Of a DNA stretch of 64,000 bases, positions 44,135-52,287 are shown piece after piece. The notes under the pieces were generated by a model. The model made no database searches. It saw nothing but the letters and a program-made list of their open reading frames with translations, and was not told the DNA's origin. Source of the DNA: CAVTRI01 sp963737075 (GTDB lineage: Bacteria > Actinomycetota > Acidimicrobiia > Acidimicrobiales > Palsa-688); the NCBI GenBank assembly GCA_963737075.1, contig CAVTRI010000002.1:1736001-1800000 (forward strand), read 5' to 3'. The stretch's first letter is position 1. Each line of letters starts with the position of its first letter. The translations under genes and the position numbers were made by a program.

Positions 44135-44728
44135 CTATGACAAGGCTTCGGGGGCCCTGAGCGCTCGGAGCACGAAGCTTGTGGTGGACGCCGCGACGTC
44201 GTCTACCTCGGACGGACCTGACCGCTGGGCCAGCAGTTCGGTCAGCGCCCCGGCGGCGAGCCGGGCGATCTGGAGCGCGTCAGCCGTCGGGTCCGACCCC
44301 TGGAAGACCCCCTGCTCCTTGCCACGGCATATCGTGTCCGAGAGCGGCTCGACGAGCAGACGGTTGGCGTCCGCTGCCGCTTCCGGGAAGCGCGACATGG
44401 CCAGGTAATGGGCCGAAAAGAGCCTCGTGCGCGGCTCGAGTGCTGGGTCACTGGTACCGAGGAGCAACTCCCGGATCCATGCTGATATTTGTGCTTCCGG
44501 GTTGTCGCCGGCTGCTGCGGTGGCGCGGGCCAGGCGGCGGCCCGTCGCCGCGTACTCGTCGCGCAGCAGCGTGACGATGAGCGCGTTCTTGTCGGCGAAG
44601 TGACGGTAGAAGGTCCGGGCGGAGAGCCCGGTCTCGCGCAGGACCAGCTGCACCTTGAACCCCTCGAACCCCGACCGGTGAAGAATGGTGCGCGCGGCGC
44701 GGATGATCGCCGCTCGCTCGGAATTCAT
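44135..44728 (-). CDS. TetR family transcriptional regulator
   Basis: A 197-residue repressor-type protein. The N-terminal DNA-binding domain reads RAAIIRAARTILHRSG, then LVLRETGLSARTFYRHFADKNAL, the TetR helix-turn-helix at about residues 27-50. The rest is a helical ligand domain. It diverges from the binding lipoprotein at 44958 and precedes the tandem CoA-transferase, so it could control both. A GACCAACTG variant of the recurrent box lies in the divergent gap. The ligand is probably a CoA ester or organic acid (inference). Confidence 0.9.
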   Translation of the reverse strand: MNSERAAIIRAARTILHRSGFEGFKVQLVLRETGLSARTFYRHFADKNALIVTLLRDEYAATGRRLARATAAAGDNPEAQISAWIRELLLGTSDPALEPRTRLFSAHYLAMSRFPEAAADANRLLVEPLSDTICRGKEQGVFQGSDPTADALQIARLAAGALTELLAQRSGPSEVDDVAASTTSFVLRALRAPEALS

Positions 44729-44957
44729 GTCACCGCAACCTTATCGAGGGGCCGCGCCTCCCTTTCCGACCAACTGTGGATCTCGCGCGGTCGGACGGGC
44801 GGGGCGTCCACCATTACCAATGCCCGGTGCGGTGTAACCTCTTTATTGTTTCGACAGAGGGGAGAACCGTCGAGGGGGCCAGCATCATCAGCCGCGGGCC
44901 GACCTGGAGACACCTGCGGCCGATGGCCACAGCGAACAAGCAAGAAGGAGTGTGGAG
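44729..44957. promoter_or_regulatory. Divergent TetR / binding-lipoprotein promoter region
   Basis: A 229-base gap. It contains GACCAACTG (44768-44776), one mismatch from the recurrent box, close to the TetR start. It also has an AT-rich stretch CCTCTTTATTGTTTCG around 44840-44855 that could supply the promoter of the lipoprotein operon. Translation of the lipoprotein starts behind AAGAAGGAG. Confidence 0.4.
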
Positions 44958-46253
44958 TTGAGCCGTTCCTCATTGACCTCTCGGTCGTGGGTCATCAAGC
45001 TGGGGGCCGGGCTCGCCGGCCTGGCGCTTGTGGGTGCTGCATGTAGTAGCTCCAGCAAGACAAGCACCCCCACCACCGCCAGCAGCGGTGGCACGCCGAC
45101 GAGCGCGTCCGCGCCGCCGGCCGGTGGCTCCGCGCACGCGACAGGTGCGCCGTTGGTGATCGGCGCGGTCGCTTCGGAGACGGGACCCGGTACCGCGGCA
45201 TCCGCCGATGTCCCTACCACCCTCCGGGACTGGCAGAACTGGGTCAACAGCCACGGCGGTATCAACGGTCACGCTGTGAAGGTCACGACCGCTGACGATC
45301 AGACCAACCCCGCCAAGTCATCCGAAGAGGCGAACACATTCATCTCCCAGCATGTGATTGCCATCTTCGATGATTCAAACGTGAGTGCGGCGTGGGCGTC
45401 GGCAGCACAGTCAGCCCACATCCCGGTGATCGGACTGACCCACAGCGGCGAAAACGACACCTACCGCACCAACCCCAATTTCTTCGGGGCGGGCATGAAC
45501 GACATCGCCTCCGTCTGGGGCCAGGCCAAGGTGGCCTCCCTCAGCGGAAAGACGAAATTCGGCGTCATGTACTGCGCCGAGGTGGCCGCCTGCGCGAGCG
45601 CCATTCCAGTGATCAAAGCCGCCGCCGGCGGGGTGGGAGTCAAGGTCACCTACAGCGGGTCGATCAGCAGCTCGGCGCCGAACTACACAGCCCAGTGCCT
45701 GACGGCCCAGCAGGCGGGCACCGAGTCCATCGTCGACGACAGCAGCGTCGTGAAGGTGGCCGACGACTGCGCCAAGCAGGGCTACCACCCGCAGTGGATC
45801 GAGTCCGAGGGAACGTTGAACCAGCAGTTGCGCACCGATTCGAACTACAACGGCGTCTTGGCCGACGTGGCCTACGCACCGTGGCAGTTGGACAACACGC
45901 CCGCCCTGCAGGAGTTCCACGCTGCGGTCGGCAACCTGGTCAACACCTCGACGGTGCCGTATCAGGTCATTGGTACCTGGACCGGGGCCAAGCTCTTCCA
46001 GGCTGCCGCGCAGGCCGGAGTGCCGGCCGGCAACAACAGCCCGACCCCGCAGGACATCTACAACGGGTTGTACGGCCTCAATGGCAACACGCTCGGCGGC
46101 CTGTCGGCTTCGCCCGAGCAGTTCACCCAGGGCCAGCCCAACATCCTGAAGTGCTTCTACGTCATGGGGATCAAGAACGGGCAGTGGACAGTGCCGTACG
46201 GATCCCAAACCTTCTGCATGCCCGACTCCTTCCCGAAGGAACTCGGCATGTAA
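44958..46253 (+). CDS. Liv-type ABC transporter substrate-binding lipoprotein
   Basis: A 431-residue binding lipoprotein. It has a basic N-terminus, a hydrophobic stretch to LALVGAAC (Cys29 as lipid anchor), a Ser/Thr/Gly linker, then the LivJ-type domain with WQNWVNSHGGINGH, YCAEVAACASA, YTAQCLTAQ and CAKQGYHP. TTG at 44958 is chosen because AAGGAG stands 7 bases before it; the GTG at 44952 is too close. It heads a plus-strand operon with two CoA-transferases, SDR, amidohydrolase, SDR, MaoC-like protein and ligase. This supports uptake of an organic acid that is then CoA-activated. Confidence 0.9.
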   Translation: MSRSSLTSRSWVIKLGAGLAGLALVGAACSSSSKTSTPTTASSGGTPTSASAPPAGGSAHATGAPLVIGAVASETGPGTAASADVPTTLRDWQNWVNSHGGINGHAVKVTTADDQTNPAKSSEEANTFISQHVIAIFDDSNVSAAWASAAQSAHIPVIGLTHSGENDTYRTNPNFFGAGMNDIASVWGQAKVASLSGKTKFGVMYCAEVAACASAIPVIKAAAGGVGVKVTYSGSISSSAPNYTAQCLTAQQAGTESIVDDSSVVKVADDCAKQGYHPQWIESEGTLNQQLRTDSNYNGVLADVAYAPWQLDNTPALQEFHAAVGNLVNTSTVPYQVIGTWTGAKLFQAAAQAGVPAGNNSPTPQDIYNGLYGLNGNTLGGLSASPEQFTQGQPNILKCFYVMGIKNGQWTVPYGSQTFCMPDSFPKELGM

Positions 46254-46266
46254 CACTCGTGGCACG

Positions 46267-47481
46267 ATGCACGGAGACGACCTCGGGATGAAGAAGACGA
46301 GCGGCCTCGCGCTTCGTGTCCTGGACCTGAGCGGCGCCGTCGGCGCTTACTGCTCGAAGCTGCTCGCCGACCTGGGCGCCGAGGTGCTCATCGCCGAGCC
46401 GCCCTCGGGCGACGACCTTCGCAGGAAGCCTCCGTTTGGAGCTCAGGACGGGCGCCCCGCCGAGAGTCTGGTCTTCTCCGCCTATCAAGCCAACAAGCGG
46501 AGCATCACGCTGGACTGGACACGTCCGGAAGCTCTTCCGGTCCTCGCGGCGCTGGGGAGCCGGTGCGACGTGGTGATCGCATCACCGACTGCCCGTCGGC
46601 CTCTCGTGGGTTTCGATCGCGACACCCCTTGCTTGGCGTGGGCCACACCCGACGCCGTGGTCGCCGCGATTACCCCGTTCGGCCTCACCGGTCCGTGGCG
46701 TGAGCTGCGCATGACCCCATTCCTGAGCTTTGCCATGAGCGGCCAGATGCATTGGGTCGGGCCGGCCGAGGGCCCGCCGCAGGCGTTCCCTGGCCGACTG
46801 GCTTGGGACGAGGCGGGGATCCACGCTGCCCTCGGCATCATCGCCGCCCTGTCGGTGTCAGACAGGGTGGGCGGGCAGCTGCTCGACCTTTCCGTGCACG
46901 AGATCGGAGCCGCCAAAGACTTCCTCCTCGAGCGCTACGACGTGGGTCGCCCTGGGGAGTGGGGGCGGTCCGTCGGTGTCGGGTACCCACCCACCGGGGT
47001 CTGGCCATGCGCCGACGGCCCGCTCGTCGTGGCCGCCCATCAGGAGCACCACTGGCAGGCCTTCTTGGCGATGTTGGACCACCCGGAGGAGCTCTCGGAT
47101 CCCGCCTACGCGGACACCCAGTTCAGGAGAGAGGCGTTCGATCTGCTGGAGCGGCTCATCGCGCCGCTGATGGCCCGTCATCGCCGCCTGGACCTGTTCA
47201 AGAAGGGTCAGGAACGAGGGCTGCCCTGCGCGCCGTACAACACGCCAGGCGAGTTCGTCGCGGACATCCAACCCAGGGAGCGCCGGATATTCGCCACGCT
47301 CGACGACGGGCAACGGCCACCGATCGTGATCCCGTGGCGCTGGTGCCATGCGTCGAGCGACCTGCTCGAATTGCGACGCCCGGCGCCGACCCTCGGCGAG
47401 CACAACAAACAGGTGTACCTCGACGAGCTGGGCTTCAGCGCCGACGAGCTGGCCCGCTGGGGGGCAGCGGGGCTTGTCTGA
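46267..47481 (+). CDS. CaiB/BaiF CoA-transferase subunit, catalytic Asp replaced
   Basis: A 404-residue class III CoA-transferase-fold protein: LRVLDLSGAVGAYCSKLLAD, GAEVLIAEPPSGDD, ANKRSITLDW, ITPFGLTGPWR and TLGEHNKQVYLDELG. The segment expected to hold the catalytic Asp reads SVHEIGAAKD, with Glu at the aligned place. The next CoA-transferase overlaps by 8 bases and keeps the Asp. This pairing recalls heteromeric benzylsuccinate CoA-transferase, in which one subunit lacks the Asp. An internal ATG at 46288 is an alternative start. I infer a structural partner of the next protein. Confidence 0.85.
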   Translation: MHGDDLGMKKTSGLALRVLDLSGAVGAYCSKLLADLGAEVLIAEPPSGDDLRRKPPFGAQDGRPAESLVFSAYQANKRSITLDWTRPEALPVLAALGSRCDVVIASPTARRPLVGFDRDTPCLAWATPDAVVAAITPFGLTGPWRELRMTPFLSFAMSGQMHWVGPAEGPPQAFPGRLAWDEAGIHAALGIIAALSVSDRVGGQLLDLSVHEIGAAKDFLLERYDVGRPGEWGRSVGVGYPPTGVWPCADGPLVVAAHQEHHWQAFLAMLDHPEELSDPAYADTQFRREAFDLLERLIAPLMARHRRLDLFKKGQERGLPCAPYNTPGEFVADIQPRERRIFATLDDGQRPPIVIPWRWCHASSDLLELRRPAPTLGEHNKQVYLDELGFSADELARWGAAGLV

Positions 47482-48682
47482 GCCGACAGTCGCCCTGGAA
47501 GACGTCCGGGTCATCAGCTTCGGCACGTTCATCGCCGGCAACATTGCGGCCAAGCTGCTCGCCGAGATGGGCGCCGACGTGATCAAGGTGGAAGCGCGCA
47601 GCCGCCCGGAGGTCCTGCGGATCCCGGCCTACGCCATCGGCGACGCGGCCGTCGAACCCTCCGGCGTACCCAACACCGTCATGTACGCGACCCTCTCCCG
47701 GGGGGCGCGCAATATGGCCATCGACCTCAGCACGCCGCCTGCCCGTCCCGTCTTTCACCGGCTGGTGGCCGCCGCCGACATCGTCATCGAAAACTTCGCC
47801 GGCCAGACGCTGGAGCGCTGGGGGTGCGACTTCGGTGACCTGATCCGGGACAACCCTCAGATCGTGATGCTCTCGCTCTCGGGGTTCGGCAGGACCGGGC
47901 CGCGGGCCGGCTATCTCGGCTACGCCTCGACACTGTCGTCGTACATCGGTCTCAGTTCGGCATGGCGCTATGCACACGGCACGCTCACCGATCACGTGAC
48001 GGCGGCGACGGGTGTCGTCGCCGCGCTGGCCGCCCTGACCCGGGCGCGTGCGACGGGAGAGCCGTGCTACGTCGACGTGAGCCAGATCGACGCCATGGCT
48101 CCGCTGCTGGCCGGCTTGTACGCGGCGTCCCTGAACCTCGGCTACGAGGAGCCCTCAGAGCCCAATCGCGTTTCCGGCTCGTGGCTTTCTGGGGTCTTTC
48201 GAACCTTGGGTCAGGACGCCTGGTTGGCGGTTGACATCGAGGACGGCGAGGACTGGTCCGGCCTCTGCCGATTTCTCGAACGCCCGGAGCTGATCGCTCG
48301 TGACGCCGAGCAGGCAGCGAAGCAGGAGCCGGAGCTTCGCCAGAGCCTGGCCGAATGGGCCTCCGGCCACACCGCCTTCACGGCCATGCACGTGTTGCAG
48401 AAAGCGGGACTGGCAGCCGCCGTGGTCCAATCGAGCGAGGACATCTGGCGTGACCCGCAGCTGCATGTGCGCAGTTTCCCTGATCGGATCCCACAGGCGG
48501 ACCTCGGCGTGGTGACCTATCCCGGCTCAGCTCAACGCTGGACGAAGACACCAGGGCGCCTGCGCGTCCCACCAGCCAGGCTGGGCCAGCACACGTTCGA
48601 GATCCTGCGCGAGTGGCTACAGATGCCTGACGATGAGCTCGATGACCTCATTGCCACCGGTGCGGTCTTTGACGCCGGCTGA
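47474..48682 (+). CDS. CaiB/BaiF CoA-transferase, Asp-bearing partner
   Basis: A 402-residue class III CoA-transferase with VRVISFGTFIAGNIAAKLLA, GADVIKVE, LSGFGRTGPRAGYLGYAS and the segment CYVDVSQIDAMA, whose Asp in QIDA is the expected nucleophile. The proposed TTG at 47474 lies inside the end of the previous gene (8-base overlap), a sign of translational coupling. Together with the protein at 46267 it matches the two halves that are fused in the tandem genes at 19093 and 41689. It should transfer CoA to the imported acid. Confidence 0.87.
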   Translation: MSEPTVALEDVRVISFGTFIAGNIAAKLLAEMGADVIKVEARSRPEVLRIPAYAIGDAAVEPSGVPNTVMYATLSRGARNMAIDLSTPPARPVFHRLVAAADIVIENFAGQTLERWGCDFGDLIRDNPQIVMLSLSGFGRTGPRAGYLGYASTLSSYIGLSSAWRYAHGTLTDHVTAATGVVAALAALTRARATGEPCYVDVSQIDAMAPLLAGLYAASLNLGYEEPSEPNRVSGSWLSGVFRTLGQDAWLAVDIEDGEDWSGLCRFLERPELIARDAEQAAKQEPELRQSLAEWASGHTAFTAMHVLQKAGLAAAVVQSSEDIWRDPQLHVRSFPDRIPQADLGVVTYPGSAQRWTKTPGRLRVPPARLGQHTFEILREWLQMPDDELDDLIATGAVFDAG

Positions 48683-48713
48683 GCGGCGGCGATCCGCTTT
48701 GTAGAGTCCGTCT

Positions 48714-49673
48714 ATGGACGTCCGCTTCGACGGCCGAGTGGTCATCGTCACGGGCGCCGGCAACGGGCTCGGCCGTGTCTACGCGCACGAGTTTGGCCGA
48801 CGCGGCGCTTTGGTCGTGGTCAACGACGTCGGGGGCTCTACCGACGGGACGGGCGCTGGACGGCGGTCTGCCGACTTCGTGGTCGAGGAGATCCACGCCG
48901 CCGGCGGTCTGGCCATCGCGTCTTATGACTCGGTGCGCGAGGACGCCGGCTGCTGCAATCTCGCCTCGCTGGCCCTGGACGTTGGCGGTCGCATCGACGC
49001 CGTGGTCCACAACGCCGGGATCCTCCGCAACGCCACCTTCGACAGCATGTCCGACGACCGGTGGTTCCCGGTCGTGGAGACCCATCTGTTCGGCGGCTTC
49101 TACCTGAGTCGAGCCGTGTGGCCAGCCATGACGGGCGCCGGCTACGGACGTATGGTCTTCACCTCCTCGGCCAGCGGCCTGTGGGGGCGCGTCGAGGGCG
49201 CCAACTACGGGGCCGCGAAGGCGGGGCTGGTCGGCCTGTGCAACGTGCTCTCGCTGGAAGGCGAGGCCTACGGGATCCTGGCCAACGCCGTGCTGCCCGT
49301 GGGCAGCACCCGCCTGGCCGGTGCGCCGGAGGCGACGGACGCGAGCCCGCAGGCAGAGGAGGCACGCGCACAGGCCCGCTCGACGCGCATGGCGCCGGAG
49401 TGGGTCGTGCCCCTGGTTGTCTACCTGGCGAGCGATCGCTGTGACCGGACCCATCGGTACTACTCGGTGATCCGGGGCCGATACGCCGAGGTGTTCGTCG
49501 GCGTGACCGACGGATGGGTGGCGCCTGACCGCGAACCGCCGACCGTCGAGGACCTCGCCGCTCACCTCGGAGCCATCGAGGATCGCTCGTCGTTCTCGGT
49601 CCCGCACGACACCTTCGACGAGGTGACCATCGCCGCGGAGAAAGTGGCGAGAGCGCTCGGAGCAGACCCTTGA
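48714..49673 (+). CDS. SDR of the peroxisomal multifunctional-enzyme type
   Basis: A 319-residue SDR. It begins MDVRFDGRVVIVTGAGNGLG, followed by YAHEFGRRGALVVVNDVGGS, SVREDAG, VVHNAGILR and the active site YGAAK. NDVGGS with this N-terminus is the pattern of the 3-hydroxyacyl-CoA dehydrogenase domain of type 2 multifunctional (HSD17B4-like) enzymes. It should act on a (3R)-hydroxyacyl-CoA, possibly with the hot-dog MaoC-like protein at 51811. No ribosome site is seen; TAGAGT (48702-48707) lies 6 bases before the ATG, which suggests a leaderless start. Confidence 0.88.
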   Translation: MDVRFDGRVVIVTGAGNGLGRVYAHEFGRRGALVVVNDVGGSTDGTGAGRRSADFVVEEIHAAGGLAIASYDSVREDAGCCNLASLALDVGGRIDAVVHNAGILRNATFDSMSDDRWFPVVETHLFGGFYLSRAVWPAMTGAGYGRMVFTSSASGLWGRVEGANYGAAKAGLVGLCNVLSLEGEAYGILANAVLPVGSTRLAGAPEATDASPQAEEARAQARSTRMAPEWVVPLVVYLASDRCDRTHRYYSVIRGRYAEVFVGVTDGWVAPDREPPTVEDLAAHLGAIEDRSSFSVPHDTFDEVTIAAEKVARALGADP

Positions 49674-49685
49674 CCACCTCGAGAG

Positions 49686-49704
49686 TCTATTCTACAATGT
49701 AGAA
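49686..49704. promoter_or_regulatory. Perfect palindrome TTCTACAATGTAGAA with TCTATTC extension
   Basis: TTCTACAATGTAGAA at 49690-49704 is a perfect 7+1+7 palindrome, 27 bases before the amidohydrolase ATG. The ten bases TCTATTCTAC (49686-49695) occur in reverse at 38349-38358, before another amidohydrolase. It is probably an operator of a dimeric regulator, or a promoter element. Confidence 0.55.
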
Positions 49705-49731
49705 AAGGAGCCACCAGAGAGCGAGCGAGCG

Positions 49732-50934
49732 ATGGCTGAGTACACGGACTTCGAGATCTTCACTGACTACGCCATCTTCGACGCCGACCAGCACTTGTCG
49801 GAGCCGGCTGACTGCTACACCCGCCACATCCCCAAGCGGTACGCCGACCGGACCATCCGCCTGGAGAAGGGCCCGGACGGCGACCTCGTCGGCATGGCCC
49901 AGGACCGGCGCATCATGCAGGACAACGACCTCGCTAAGTGCAACCGCCCCGGGTCGCTCAAGGAGCTCTTGAAGCGGCTCAAGGGAGGCTCGGGAGAGAA
50001 GGGCACCTACGTCCTGATGGACATCGACCCTGCGTGGAAGAACCGCGATCTTCGCCTGGGCCAGCTGGAGCGCCAGCGGATCGAGTCCTGCATCATGTTC
50101 CCCAACTCGCTCGGGCTGATCGCCGACCACTACCTGGAGGACGAGGCCCTCTACTACGCGTCGTCGTGGTCCTACCTCCGCTGGCTGGAGGAAGAGTGGG
50201 GGTTCTCCAACGGCGGCCGCCTGTTCACCGTGCCCTTCTTCTCGCTTCGCAACCCCCAGCGGACCGGCGAGCAGCTCGACTGGTACTTCGAGCACGGAGG
50301 CAAGGTGGTGGGCATGGTACCCGGCCCCGCCTTCGGCAGGTCGCCCGGCGATCCCTTCTTCGACGCCGTGTGGAGCCGCATCAACGACGCCGGCGCAGTG
50401 GTCGCCTACCACATCAACGAATCCGTTCCCGGCTACAAGGACGGACGCTCTGCCCCATGGGGCCAGCAGCTACGCCCGTCGTTTTTCACGCAGTCGGCGT
50501 GGCAGTGGTACTGGGCGTACGGCGACGTGCCCGCCCAGGAGACGTTCTCGGCGTTGATCTACGACAACCTCTTCGGGCGGTTCCCCAACATCAAGGTGGT
50601 CTCCGCCGAACACGGATGCGAGTGGGCCCCGCTGTTCGCCCGGAAACTGGACAAGATGCGGGGTATGGGGCGCAACGGCCCGTGGATCGGCGGCCAGCTA
50701 CCCGACCGGCCCAGCGAGATTTTCAAGCGCCACTTCCGGCTGGTGCCTTTCTGGGAGGACGACGTCACGCCGGTGGTCGAGGCCCTCGGGCCCGACGTCC
50801 TCATTGGCGGCTCCGACTTCCCCCACGCCGAGGGGCTCGCCTTTCCCACCCAGTTGGTCGAGCACCTGTCCTCCCTCGACCCTGGCACCCAGAAGCACAT
50901 CATGCGGGACAACGCCCTGGCCCTGCTCGGCTGA
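49732..50934 (+). CDS. Amidohydrolase_2 family protein
   Basis: A 400-residue metal-dependent TIM-barrel protein. It has FDADQHLSEPADCY near residue 20, NRDLRLGQLERQRIESCIMFPN, AYHINESVPG, LFGRFPNIKVVSAEHGCEW and IGGSDFPHAEG. It is a paralogue of 32428-33777. ATG follows AAAAGGAGCC with a longer spacer. The palindromic site upstream suggests separate control from the preceding SDR. A decarboxylase or C-C hydrolase role on a CoA-independent acid, or on a ring-cleavage product, is inferred. Confidence 0.88.
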   Translation: MAEYTDFEIFTDYAIFDADQHLSEPADCYTRHIPKRYADRTIRLEKGPDGDLVGMAQDRRIMQDNDLAKCNRPGSLKELLKRLKGGSGEKGTYVLMDIDPAWKNRDLRLGQLERQRIESCIMFPNSLGLIADHYLEDEALYYASSWSYLRWLEEEWGFSNGGRLFTVPFFSLRNPQRTGEQLDWYFEHGGKVVGMVPGPAFGRSPGDPFFDAVWSRINDAGAVVAYHINESVPGYKDGRSAPWGQQLRPSFFTQSAWQWYWAYGDVPAQETFSALIYDNLFGRFPNIKVVSAEHGCEWAPLFARKLDKMRGMGRNGPWIGGQLPDRPSEIFKRHFRLVPFWEDDVTPVVEALGPDVLIGGSDFPHAEGLAFPTQLVEHLSSLDPGTQKHIMRDNALALLG

Positions 50935-51004
50935 GACGAGCACGGGTCGTTGACCCCTAACGCGAATATCGTGAAGGAACCACAGCGACCCGGGGAGTGA
51001 ATGC

Positions 51005-51748
51005 GTGGGCATCTTGGAGCAGCAGGCCGTCGTAGTGACTGGGGCGGCGGGCGGGATCGGATCGGCGATCGTGGACGGCCTCCTCGAACAAGGTGCCAGG
51101 GTGGCCGCATGGGATCTCGACAAAGACAAGCTGGCGGCCAGGCCTGACGGTCGCGCCAACGCCTTGGCCGTCGAGGTGGACATCACCAGCCGCCCGAGCG
51201 TGGAGAAGGCCCTCGAGACGACCGAGGCACAGCTGGGGTCGGTCGGAGTACTCGTCAACAACGCTGGCATCGACAAGATCGAGCCTTTCCTTGACAGCGA
51301 AGAATCGACGTGGGAGCGGATCGTCGCCGTCAACTTCCTCGGCACCGTGCGCTGTTGCCACGTAATTGTGCCGGGCATGGTGGAGCGCGGCCAGGGGAGG
51401 GTCATCTGCATCGCCTCGGACGCTGGCCGGGTCGGATCGTCAGGTGAGGTCGTGTACTCAGGCACCAAAGGCGGGGTCATCGCATTTTCCAAAGCGCTGG
51501 CTAGGGAAGTGGCGGCCAGGGGAGTCACTGTCAACGTGGTCTGTCCCGGTCCCACCGATACGCCGCTTCTCGACCAGGTCGCGGAAGCGTCCCAAAAGCT
51601 CTACGACAGCCTGGCCCGTGCGGTCCCTATGCGACGCATTGCCAAGCCGGCCGATATCGCTCCCGCCGTCATCTTCCTGGCCTCGGACGGCGCGGCGTAC
51701 ATCACCGGGCAAACCATTTCCGTGTCCGGGGGCCTGACCATGGCCTGA
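51005..51748 (+). CDS. SDR family oxidoreductase (FabG/BadH-like)
   Basis: A 247-residue classical SDR. It shows TGAAGGIG, VDITSRP, NNAGIDK, CIASDAG and the active site YSGTK, closing with ITGQTISVSGG. NNAGIDK and ASDAGRVGSSGE are reminiscent of 2-hydroxycyclohexanecarboxyl-CoA dehydrogenase-like SDRs, which would fit alicyclic acid breakdown, but this is only a resemblance. GTG at 51005 follows CGGGGAG with 9 bases between. A possible upstream promoter is not resolved in the 70-base gap. Confidence 0.86.
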   Translation: MGILEQQAVVVTGAAGGIGSAIVDGLLEQGARVAAWDLDKDKLAARPDGRANALAVEVDITSRPSVEKALETTEAQLGSVGVLVNNAGIDKIEPFLDSEESTWERIVAVNFLGTVRCCHVIVPGMVERGQGRVICIASDAGRVGSSGEVVYSGTKGGVIAFSKALAREVAARGVTVNVVCPGPTDTPLLDQVAEASQKLYDSLARAVPMRRIAKPADIAPAVIFLASDGAAYITGQTISVSGGLTMA

Positions 51749-51810
51749 AGGCCTGGCACTAGATTTTGAGCAATCCTCCGCACAGCCGGGGGCAACGACG
51801 GAGGGAACAG

Positions 51811-52287
51811 ATGTCCGACGCCGAACCTCTCATCCGCGGCACGACCTTCGAGGACATGACCGTGGGCAGTCGCTTCCGGACCGCCCGTCGGACGATCACC
51901 GAAACCGACCTGGTCAACTTCATCACCCTTTGCGGATTCAACGAGCCGCTCTTCTGGGAGGCTGACCACGCAGCTACAGCCGGCTACAAGGGCAGGCTCG
52001 TTCCCGGGGCGTTGACTTACGGCATCGCCGAAGGTCTCGTCCTGCAGACCCACGTGCTGCACGGCACCGGTCTGGCCTTCATGGGCATGCATCTCGATAT
52101 CAAGAAGCCCGTGTTCGTCGGCGACACGATCTATGCGGTGGTCGAGGTGACCGACAATCGGCCGGCCTCGTCGGAAGGACGCGGCGTCGTCACCACCAGG
52201 AACGGTGTTCACAACCAGCGGGATGAGGAGGTCCTGGTTTACACACCGGTGCGCCTCATCCGGGGGCGTGACTACGTCGAGAAATGA
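51811..52287 (+). CDS. MaoC-like hot-dog protein
   Basis: A 158-residue single hot-dog protein of the MaoC dehydratase family: FEDMTVGSRFRTARRTITE, FITLCGFNEPLFWEADHA, RLVPGALTYGIAEGL and a VGDTIYAVVEV strand. In R-hydratases the loop reads N-x-P-x-H-x-D; here NEPLFWEAD has Phe in place of His, so hydration of 2-enoyl-CoA by the usual dyad is doubtful. ATG follows GGAGGGAAC. The ligase start overlaps its stop by 4 bases. It may be a hydratase variant or a partner subunit. Confidence 0.83.
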   Translation: MSDAEPLIRGTTFEDMTVGSRFRTARRTITETDLVNFITLCGFNEPLFWEADHAATAGYKGRLVPGALTYGIAEGLVLQTHVLHGTGLAFMGMHLDIKKPVFVGDTIYAVVEVTDNRPASSEGRGVVTTRNGVHNQRDEEVLVYTPVRLIRGRDYVEK

